In this document: piece by piece, positions 1 to 6,065 of the stretch
Numbering within the stretch: the stretch's first letter is position 1
How the letters are laid out: each line of letters begins with the position of its first letter
Origin: Microbacteriaceae bacterium
Lineage (GTDB): Bacteria > Actinomycetota > Actinomycetes > Actinomycetales > Microbacteriaceae
Direction of reading: 5' to 3'
DNA: 8,923 nt
Assembly (NCBI GenBank): GCA_947453285.1
Contig: CANGGA010000033.1
Coordinates: forward strand, 1-8,923
Notes under the pieces: model-generated
Databases searched by the model: none
Seen by the model: the letters and a program-made list of their open reading frames with translations, nothing else
Told to the model about the DNA's origin: nothing
Made by a program: the position numbers and the translations under genes

Positions 1-546
1 ACTGAACTCTGTGTAGCTGATGCCGTGCTCGCTATTTAGACGCGCGCTTACGGCATCCTTGCTAAGCATCTTGCCAACGCGAAAGTGCTTACCGATTTCG
101 CGCAAGAAATCGATGGCAGAGATTGGCGCAGTCCAGTCAAGATTGTTCACCATGCGTGCTGCATTGCTGCCTTCGAACGATAGAAAACGCTCGGCTTGCT
201 TGCCGAGTTTTTCGACCCACTCTTCTACGGTCTCGCGAGTGTTAAGTGTTCGCTCTGCGGTTGGGCGTGGGTCGCCAACCAAACCGGTTGAGCCACCAAT
301 CAGTGCGAGCGGCTTGTGCCCAGCGAGCTGAAGGCGACGCATGGTTAGCAACTGCACCAAGTTTCCTAGGTGCAGACTCGCAGCGGTTGGATCGAAACCG
401 CAGTAGTAAGTGATTGAACCAGAGGTCAGCGCCTTGCGAAGTTCGTCTTCATCGGTAGAAAGCGCGACAAGGCCGCGCCACTTGAGTTCATCGAGAACGT
501 CTTTGAACGAAGCATCGTTTGCCTGTTGGCTAAGCACTGAACTCAA
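1..546 (-). CDS. tyrS: Tyrosyl-tRNA synthetase, N-terminal part (3' end cut by window edge)
   Basis: Class I aminoacyl-tRNA synthetase that activates tyrosine with ATP and charges tRNA-Tyr in the cytoplasm. The 182 codons present are roughly the first 40-45% of a usual ~420-430-residue protein. Visible motifs are the Rossmann entry YYCGFDPTAASLHLGN (residues 47-62), where HLGN replaces the canonical HIGH, then IGGSTGLVGDP (83-93), and an actinobacterial-looking stretch ending in GISYTEFS at the window edge. The KMSKS loop and the S4-like RNA-binding domain lie outside. I chose the TTG at 546-544 as start: an AGAGG Shine-Dalgarno lies 6 nt upstream and overlaps the argH stop codon. A GTG three codons downstream is the alternative but is poorly spaced. 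The gene follows argH by 9 nt, so translational coupling is likely. Placement after argH is common in actinobacteria. Identity is secure; the start is fairly secure. Confidence 0.95.
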   Translation of the reverse strand, partial: MSSVLSQQANDASFKDVLDELKWRGLVALSTDEDELRKALTSGSITYYCGFDPTAASLHLGNLVQLLTMRRLQLAGHKPLALIGGSTGLVGDPRPTAERTLNTRETVEEWVEKLGKQAERFLSFEGSNAARMVNNLDWTAPISAIDFLREIGKHFRVGKMLSKDAVSARLNSEHGISYTEFS

Positions 547-557
547 TTGAAACCTCT
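547..557 (-). promoter_or_regulatory. Ribosome binding site of tyrS overlapping the argH stop codon
   Basis: On the minus strand the bases read TAG-AGG-TTTCAA-TTG. AGAGG (557-553) shares its first two bases with the argH TAG stop and sits 6 nt before the TTG start of tyrS. It is the clearest Shine-Dalgarno in the window. It decides the non-ATG start, and its position implies that ribosomes finishing argH could reinitiate on tyrS. Confidence 0.6.
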
Positions 558-1953
558 ATGCATTTCGCTTTGGCGCGAGCTTGCGCAGCGCTGTGATTTG
601 ATCTAGAACTCGAGGAAGAGCGGTGCCGCCAGCACCCTGGCGGGCCTTGATAGAACCGCCGACGCTAAGCACATCGCGCACATCGGGAGTTAGCATTGGC
701 GAAATAGCGGCCATGTCTGCATCGGGAACCTCGTGCAAGTCAAGATTGTGTTGCTCGCACCAAGAAACCAATTTTCCGGTGATCTCGTGCGCGTCACGGA
801 AGGCAACCTTCTTCTTGACGAGCCACTCTGCAACATCGGTTGCAAGTGAGAACCCGGCAGGTGCTAGAACCTCAAGGCGGTTTCGGTTGAAGGTAAGTGT
901 TGCCACCATTCCGGTAAACGCAGGAAGCACCAAGCTGAGTTGATCGATTGAATCGAAAACCGGTTCTTTGTCTTCTTGTAGGTCTCGGTTATATGCAAGA
1001 GGCAAGCCCTTGAGCGTTGCAAGTAAACCGGTTAGATTGCCGATGAGTCGACCAGATTTTCCGCGAGCGAGTTCTGCGATGTCTGGATTCTTTTTCTGCG
1101 GCATGATCGACGAACCGGTTGAGAACGAATCGTGCAACTTGATGTAATCAAATTCGGCACTTGCCCAGATGATGATCTCTTCGCTGAAGCGCGAGAGGTT
1201 GATGCCAATCAAAGTTGTGATGAACAAGAATTCTGCGACGACATCGCGAGATGCAGTTGCATCGATTGAGTTTTGAGTTGGCGCGAGAAGGCCAAGCTCA
1301 GCCGCCACAAGATTTGGGTCGAGGCCGAGCGTGTTTCCCGCGAGCGCGCCAGCGCCATAAGGAGATAGCGAGGCACGCTTCTTGAAATCTTGAAGGCGCT
1401 CGAGGTCGCGAACCAAAGGCCAGGCGTGTGCGAGAAGGTGGTGCGAAAGAAGCACAGGTTGGGCATGCTGAAAGTGCGTGCGGCCGGGCATTGCCACACC
1501 TAGGTGCTCCTCTGCCCTAGTCAGGATCACGTCGATTAGGTCGATGACCAGACGGTGCAGAACATCGGACTGCTCAAGCAGGTAGATGCGAATCAGGGTG
1601 GCGATTTGGTCGTTGCGTGAACGGCCGGCGCGAACCTTGCCACCAAGCTCTGGACCCGCGATTTCGATGAGGCCTCGCTCAAGAGCCGAGTGAACGTCTT
1701 CGTCGGTTTGCTTTGCGGTAAAGCTGCCCGACTCAACCCTGTTTAGCAACTCGAGCAGGCTGCGGTCGAGCTTCTCGTGCTCAAGATTTGTCAGGTAACC
1801 GGCCGACATGAGCGCCTTTATGTGGGCACGGGTGCCGGCGATGTCGAATTTGGCCAATCGCCAGTCGAAGTGCACCGAACGACTAAGTGCAGCCAATGAA
1901 TCTGCTGGTGCGCCTTCGAATCGGCTGCCCCAGAGTGAATTTGCGTCGTTCAT
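556..1953 (-). CDS. argH: Argininosuccinate lyase
   Basis: Last step of arginine synthesis: cleaves argininosuccinate to arginine and fumarate, normally as a cytoplasmic homotetramer. The 465-residue length is standard. Fumarase/aspartase-superfamily marks are in order: N-terminal LWGSRFEG (7-14), EDVHSALE (85-92), GRSRNDQ (110-116), GRTHFQHAQP (157-166) with catalytic-base His160, and the mobile signature loop GSSIMPQKKNPD (280-291) carrying the catalytic serine. No key residue is missing. The ATG start follows argF by 49 nt, the largest gap in the window, and no Shine-Dalgarno is visible. A TAGAAT hexamer ends 6 nt before the ATG, which suits a leaderless promoter. In the usual actinobacterial order argR and argG would sit between argF and argH; both are absent. 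The stop codon overlaps the tyrS ribosome binding site. Confidence 0.98.
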   Translation of the reverse strand: MNDANSLWGSRFEGAPADSLAALSRSVHFDWRLAKFDIAGTRAHIKALMSAGYLTNLEHEKLDRSLLELLNRVESGSFTAKQTDEDVHSALERGLIEIAGPELGGKVRAGRSRNDQIATLIRIYLLEQSDVLHRLVIDLIDVILTRAEEHLGVAMPGRTHFQHAQPVLLSHHLLAHAWPLVRDLERLQDFKKRASLSPYGAGALAGNTLGLDPNLVAAELGLLAPTQNSIDATASRDVVAEFLFITTLIGINLSRFSEEIIIWASAEFDYIKLHDSFSTGSSIMPQKKNPDIAELARGKSGRLIGNLTGLLATLKGLPLAYNRDLQEDKEPVFDSIDQLSLVLPAFTGMVATLTFNRNRLEVLAPAGFSLATDVAEWLVKKKVAFRDAHEITGKLVSWCEQHNLDLHEVPDADMAAISPMLTPDVRDVLSVGGSIKARQGAGGTALPRVLDQITALRKLAPKRNA

Positions 1954-1965
1954 TTGCCAATTCTA
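1954..1965 (-). promoter_or_regulatory. Candidate leaderless promoter (-10 element) for argH
   Basis: On the minus strand TAGAAT (1965-1960) matches the -10 consensus TATAAT at five of six positions and is followed by TGGCAA and then the argH ATG. That spacing would start transcription at or next to the A of the ATG, as in leaderless mRNAs, which are frequent in actinobacteria. No Shine-Dalgarno is visible upstream of this ATG, which agrees. The would-be -35 region (GGCAAG at 17-nt spacing) is poor. This is an inference from one short motif. Confidence 0.35.
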
Positions 1966-2002
1966 TTCGGCAGGGCTCTAGTCTTGCCGTTGGCCGGTCG
2001 GT

Positions 2003-2926
2003 TTAGTGGTGCTCGGCAAGCCAAGCCAACAAAGCCTTCTGAGCGTGAAGGCGATTCTCGGCTTCATCCCAGATAACAGACTGAGGGCCATCGATCACAT
2101 CGGCAGACACTTCGTAGCCACGATATGCCGGCAGGCAGTGCATGAAAATTGCGTCTGACTTAGCCTTGCCCATTAGCTCGGAGTCAATCGTGAAGCCAGC
2201 GAAGTCGGCGATGCGCTTAGCTTTTTCGGACTCCTGCCCCATCGAGATCCAGGTGTCGGTGACCACGACATCGGCACCAGCGATAGCGGCGACCGGATCG
2301 CCGTGAACCTCGACCGAACCGCCGGTCTCTGCTGCAATGTCTTCGGCGCGCTTGACGATCGAGTGACTTGGCAAATATTCGGCTGGGCTCGCCATAGAGA
2401 TGTGCATGCCCGCCATCGCACAGGCAATCAGGTAGGAATTGGCCATATTGTTAGCGGCATCGCCGATGTAGCTGATTTTTAGTCCGGCTAGCTTGCCCTT
2501 GTGCTCTTGAATAGTCATGAGATCGGCAAGCAGTTGGCACGGGTGGTAGTCATCGCTGAGCGAATTGACCACTGGAACGTTTGAATTGGCAGCCATTTCT
2601 TCTAGGCCGCTGTGGGCGTAGGTGCGCCAAACGATTGCGGCCACCTGGCGGTCTAGCACTCTTGCTGTGTCGGCAACGCTTTCTTTTGCGCCCATTTGGC
2701 TGCTCTGGCTATCGATAATCAACGGGATGCCACCGAGATCGGCAACACCAACGGCAAAGGAAACTCGGGTTCGAGTGGAAGTTTTATCGAAAATTAGGGC
2801 GACTGTCTTTGGGCCCTCGTATGGTCGAGCGCTGTAAGGATTCTTCTTGAGCTCAATGGCACGGCGGATGATGGCTGCCTGTTCGGCAGGAGTTATGTCA
2901 TCATCTTTCAAAAAGTGGCGAACCAT
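2003..2926 (-). CDS. argF: Ornithine carbamoyltransferase
   Basis: Transfers the carbamoyl group of carbamoyl phosphate to ornithine, giving citrulline; normally a cytoplasmic trimer. At 307 residues it has the usual anabolic length. The carbamoyl-phosphate site shows as FDKTSTRTR (46-54) and HPCQ (128-131). The ornithine side shows as DAANN (156-160), the VTDTWISMG loop (222-230) and HCLP (263-266) with the conserved cysteine. The C-terminal half keeps the family's WDEAENRLHAQKA block (286-298). The ATG is preceded by AGAAAGAG (2938-2931), a partial anti-16S match with a short 4-nt spacer. The gene lies 39 nt after argB, exactly where argD is normally inserted in actinobacterial clusters, so it probably shares the argCJB transcript. 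All motifs are intact. ArgF rather than an aspartate carbamoyltransferase is certain from the SMG loop and context. Confidence 0.98.
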   Translation of the reverse strand: MVRHFLKDDDITPAEQAAIIRRAIELKKNPYSARPYEGPKTVALIFDKTSTRTRVSFAVGVADLGGIPLIIDSQSSQMGAKESVADTARVLDRQVAAIVWRTYAHSGLEEMAANSNVPVVNSLSDDYHPCQLLADLMTIQEHKGKLAGLKISYIGDAANNMANSYLIACAMAGMHISMASPAEYLPSHSIVKRAEDIAAETGGSVEVHGDPVAAIAGADVVVTDTWISMGQESEKAKRIADFAGFTIDSELMGKAKSDAIFMHCLPAYRGYEVSADVIDGPQSVIWDEAENRLHAQKALLAWLAEHH

Positions 2927-2965
2927 GATTCTCTTTCTCTCGTCTCGGCGGTCGGTCGCGAGAAG

Positions 2966-3859
2966 TTATGAGGGTAGCACCATGGTGCCGAAACCCGAAA
3001 CAGTGAAAATTTCAAGCAGAATGCTGTGCGGCGTGCGCCCGTCAATCACGTGAGCCTGAGGAACTCCCCCATTTACTGCGCTTAGGCAGGCTTGCATCTT
3101 CGGAATCATGCCCGATTCGAGCGATGGCAAAAGTAGCTCGAGCTCTGGGGCAGTGATTTCTGAAACCAACGAGTCGCGGTTAGGCCAGTCGCTATAGAGA
3201 CCCGGCACATCGGTAAGCACCATAAGCTTCTCGGCGCCGAGTGCGATGGCGAGCGACGAAGCCGCCAAATCTGCGTTGACATTGAGAAGCTGACCGCTGG
3301 CGTCTGGGGCTACCGTGCTAATCACTGGGATGCGCCCGGCATCGAGCGCTTCGAAAACGACGCGCGGGTTGACCTGAACCACTTCGCCAACCAAACCGAT
3401 ATCGATCTGACCTTCTGGCGATTCGAGTTTGGTGATTTCGGCGCGAAATAGATTTGAGTCTTCTCCAGAAAGAATTGTTGTCTGAGCGCCAGCAGTTTCG
3501 ATCATCGCGGCGAGAGAAGAGCTGATTTGATTTCTGAGCACGTCACGAACGACGCCGATTGACTCGGTCGTCGTCACCCTGAAGCCACCGCGAAACTCAG
3601 ACTCAATGCCGAGTTCGGCTAGGCGAGCAGAAATCTGTGGACCACCGCCATGCACTACGACAGGACGAATGCCAACCCAGCGCAGGTAAGCCATATCTTC
3701 GGCGAAAGCGCGCTGCAAGTCTTCGTCGACCATCGCGTTACCGCCGAATTTGACCACGACGACCTTCTGGTGAAACTGCTGCAGCCATGGAAGAGATTCA
3801 ATGAGTGTCTCTGCCTTGATGCGAGCAATGTCGCTGTCGTGTTGATTTGAAGGAATCAT
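2966..3859 (-). CDS. argB: Acetylglutamate kinase
   Basis: Phosphorylates N-acetylglutamate with ATP, the second step of the acetylated arginine pathway. Amino-acid-kinase fold marks: VVKFGGNAM (35-43) with Lys37, VVHGGGPQI (68-76), substrate-binding FRGGFRVT (89-96), NVNADLAA (193-200), TDVPGL (216-221) and GMIPKM (250-255) with Lys254. The 297-residue length is typical. About 30 residues precede the first strand (KVVVVKFGG), including a probable helix. In arginine-inhibited hexameric kinases such an N-terminal helix links dimers and forms part of the arginine site, so feedback inhibition is plausible but inferred. The ATG overlaps the argJ stop by one base (TAATG) and no clear Shine-Dalgarno precedes it, so expression probably relies on coupling. 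Downstream, argD would be expected before argF but is not there. Confidence 0.98.
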   Translation of the reverse strand: MIPSNQHDSDIARIKAETLIESLPWLQQFHQKVVVVKFGGNAMVDEDLQRAFAEDMAYLRWVGIRPVVVHGGGPQISARLAELGIESEFRGGFRVTTTESIGVVRDVLRNQISSSLAAMIETAGAQTTILSGEDSNLFRAEITKLESPEGQIDIGLVGEVVQVNPRVVFEALDAGRIPVISTVAPDASGQLLNVNADLAASSLAIALGAEKLMVLTDVPGLYSDWPNRDSLVSEITAPELELLLPSLESGMIPKMQACLSAVNGGVPQAHVIDGRTPHSILLEIFTVSGFGTMVLPS

Positions 3860-5013
3860 TAGCTTGAGTATGCGCTGTTCTCGGTGACGTATTCGTGAGT
3901 TAGATCGTTTGTGAAAACAGTGGCCTCGTGCTCTCCGGCATTCAACACAATGTCAATGGCAACTTCTCTCGGAGTCAGGTCAACCAAGTCTCTTGATTGG
4001 TCTGGCATGCCTTTTCGCGAGACCGAAACCCCGTTGATTAGAACATCGATGTCGTATGGGTCGAAGGCAGCGTCGGTAACACCAACCGCCGCAAGAATGC
4101 GACCCCAGTTTGGGTCATTGCCATAGATGGCCGCCTTGAACAGATTGTTTCTTGCAACCGAACGGCCGACCTTTACTGCGTCTTCTTCGCTCGCCGCCTT
4201 CGAAACCCGAATTGCAATGTCGTGACTTGAGCCTTCTGCATCGCGCAAGAGTTGCATTGCCAACGACTGACTGACCTCTTTTACGGCAGCCGCTAGATCT
4301 TCGAACGATGGCGTAACGCCTGATGCACCCGAAGCCATGAGGGTGACCTGGTCGTTTGTCGACATGCAGCCATCGCTATCGAGCCGATCGAAGGTAACCC
4401 GAGTGGCAGCGCGCAGAGCGCGGTCAAGTTCTTGGCTTGATGCGACGGCATCCGTGGTGATGACAACCAGCATTGTGGCAAGACCCGGCGCAAGCATTCC
4501 GGCGCCTTTCGCCATGCCGCCTACCGACCATCCGTGCTTGCTTTCGAAAGTTGCGGTTTTTGAAACTGAGTCGGTAGTCATGATTGCCTCGGCGGCAAGG
4601 TGCCCGTTTTCAGCAGATAGTTCGGCGGCAGCGAGTTCGACCCCGGCAACCAACTTGGTTACATCAAGCTGTTCGCCGATTAGCCCGGTTGAACAAACCA
4701 AAACATCGCCAGAAGAAATCGAGAGTTGTTCTGCAACGGCCTCTGCCGTCTTGTGGGTCACCTGGAAGCCCTGCGGGCCGGTGTAGCAGTTAGCGCCGCC
4801 AGAGTTGAGAACGATTGCAGATGCCTGACCGTCGGCGATTACCTGTTTGCTCCAGATAATCGGATTGGCCTGGCAGCGATTTGTCGTGAAGACCACGGCG
4901 GCAGAATTTAGTGGTCCGAGATTTTGCACGAGGGCCAGATCGCGGTTTCCAGATTTCTTTATGCCGGCGCGCACGCCAGCAGCTGCGAAACCCTTAGGCG
5001 TTGTGACTGTCAC
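3859..5013 (-). CDS. argJ: Glutamate N-acetyltransferase / amino-acid acetyltransferase (ornithine acetyltransferase)
   Basis: Moves the acetyl group from N-acetylornithine to glutamate, giving ornithine and recycling acetylglutamate. Many family members also use acetyl-CoA; whether this one does cannot be read from the sequence. The 384-residue precursor is expected to cleave itself between Ala179 and Thr180 in KGAGMLAPGLATML (169-182), leaving Thr180 as the N-terminal nucleophile of the beta chain. STGLIGE (108-114) supplies the Thr-Gly oxyanion hole, NSGGANCYTG (70-79) is the conserved alpha-chain block, and the chain ends in NSAYSS as is usual. The start is GTG (5013-5011), overlapping the argC TGA by four bases (GTGA); only a weak purine run (GAAGAA) precedes it. 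It overlaps argB by one base. All catalytic features are intact. Confidence 0.98.
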   Translation of the reverse strand: MTVTTPKGFAAAGVRAGIKKSGNRDLALVQNLGPLNSAAVVFTTNRCQANPIIWSKQVIADGQASAIVLNSGGANCYTGPQGFQVTHKTAEAVAEQLSISSGDVLVCSTGLIGEQLDVTKLVAGVELAAAELSAENGHLAAEAIMTTDSVSKTATFESKHGWSVGGMAKGAGMLAPGLATMLVVITTDAVASSQELDRALRAATRVTFDRLDSDGCMSTNDQVTLMASGASGVTPSFEDLAAAVKEVSQSLAMQLLRDAEGSSHDIAIRVSKAASEEDAVKVGRSVARNNLFKAAIYGNDPNWGRILAAVGVTDAAFDPYDIDVLINGVSVSRKGMPDQSRDLVDLTPREVAIDIVLNAGEHEATVFTNDLTHEYVTENSAYSS

Positions 5014-6059
5014 TTCTTCAAACCGATCTCAGTAAGTCCGGTGGTTTCAATTAGTCCGACTGCAATATTCATCGACTGGATGGCTGCACCTGCTGTGCCC
5101 TTAACCAAATTATCTATTGCGCAAATTGTTACAAGCCGGTTGGCGTGCTCATCGATAGCAATTCCGATAATTGCCTTGTTTGCGCCAATTGTGTCTGCGG
5201 TTGATGGAAACTTTCCGTCTTCTAGCAGTTCAATAAAGAACTCGTCGCCATAGGCCCTTTCGAAGGCATCGCGAATCGCGTCGATTGAGGCACCAGGCGA
5301 AAGTTTGGCGGTGTTCACGGCAAGGATGCCACGTTCAAATGACGAAAGCACCGGTGTGAATGAAATTTGAATTGCACCACCTGCCGATTTTGCAAGATTC
5401 TGCTCAATCTCGGGTGTGTGGCGATGAACGCCGCCAACTTGATATGCGTTGGCAGAACCGGTTGGTTCAAGTGCAAAAAGTTCTTCTGTCGCACCGCGAC
5501 CCGCGCCCGAGGTGCCAACGGTCAAAATGCTGACAATGTCGTCTTTCTCAACCAATCCAGCACTGAGCGCCGGAGCCAATGCCAGCGTGATTGCAGTTAC
5601 GTTGCAGCCGGGAACTGCTATTCGCTTTGTGGCATGTAGCAAGCTGCGCTGCTTATCTTTGCCACCGTGAATCAGAAGTTCGGGCATGCCGTATGTCCAG
5701 GTGCCTGCGAACGGAGTCTTATAAAACTTGAGCCAATCGGCTTCGCTTTCGAGCCTAAAGTCGGCCGCACAGTCAATCAAAAGTGCATCACCTTCGATTT
5801 GAGCTGCTAGTTCTGCAGACTTCGCGTGCGGCAATGCCAAAAAGATAATGTCGTGCCCACTGAGCAATGCAGCATCGGTCTCGACAAAAACTCGATCAGC
5901 GTATTCGATTGCGGTTGGGTGAACGGCCGACACTTTTTGGCCGACCATGCTGCTTGCCGTCACTGCTCCAAGCTCAAGTTCTGGGTGCTTGGCAATCAAG
6001 CGCAGCAGCTCTCCACCGGCGTTTCCGCTGGCTCCTGCTACCGCGACAGTGAACGCCAT
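5010..6059 (-). CDS. argC: N-acetyl-gamma-glutamyl-phosphate reductase
   Basis: NADPH-dependent reduction of N-acetylglutamyl phosphate to the semialdehyde, third step of the pathway. The 349-residue length is normal. The nucleotide-binding turn is VAGASGNAGGE (7-17). The catalytic cysteine is Cys152 in VPGCNVTA (149-156). TSGAGR (183-188) and HRHTPEI (212-218) follow; His214 and Glu217 are the likely acid-base pair. The C-terminal helix block DNLVKGTAGAAIQSMN (316-331) is typical of the family. Two positions that I expect to be tyrosine (GASGY, PGCY) are asparagine here. The ATG lies only 6 nt after the pheT stop and has no visible Shine-Dalgarno, so argC is most likely read on the pheST transcript; no arginine operator fits in the gap. 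The stop overlaps the argJ start. Confidence 0.97.
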   Translation of the reverse strand: MAFTVAVAGASGNAGGELLRLIAKHPELELGAVTASSMVGQKVSAVHPTAIEYADRVFVETDAALLSGHDIIFLALPHAKSAELAAQIEGDALLIDCAADFRLESEADWLKFYKTPFAGTWTYGMPELLIHGGKDKQRSLLHATKRIAVPGCNVTAITLALAPALSAGLVEKDDIVSILTVGTSGAGRGATEELFALEPTGSANAYQVGGVHRHTPEIEQNLAKSAGGAIQISFTPVLSSFERGILAVNTAKLSPGASIDAIRDAFERAYGDEFFIELLEDGKFPSTADTIGANKAIIGIAIDEHANRLVTICAIDNLVKGTAGAAIQSMNIAVGLIETTGLTEIGLKK

Positions 6060-6065
6060 GGCTTG

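Noticed and set aside
559..564. ATGCAT palindrome at the end of argH, resembling half of an arginine operator, and an ATG there as a tyrS start
   Set aside because: It lies within argH coding sequence without a partner half-site, and the ATG is out of frame with tyrS and reaches a stop after six codons.
1968..1989. Possible hairpin in the argF-argH gap (CGGCA ... TGCCG)
   Set aside because: Only a 5-bp stem with a 12-nt loop and no T run afterwards; too weak to call a terminator or attenuator.
2937..2965. Possible hairpin in the argB-argF gap (TCTCG ... CGAGA)
   Set aside because: Short stem with several competing pairings and no T tract; the purine run is better explained as the argF ribosome binding site.
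4337..4786. Long plus-strand open frame (149 codons) opposite argJ
   Set aside because: It lies wholly antisense to a conserved gene with intact motifs, is composed of Ser/Ala/Arg-rich sequence without a recognisable domain, and is explained by codon bias of the minus-strand gene.
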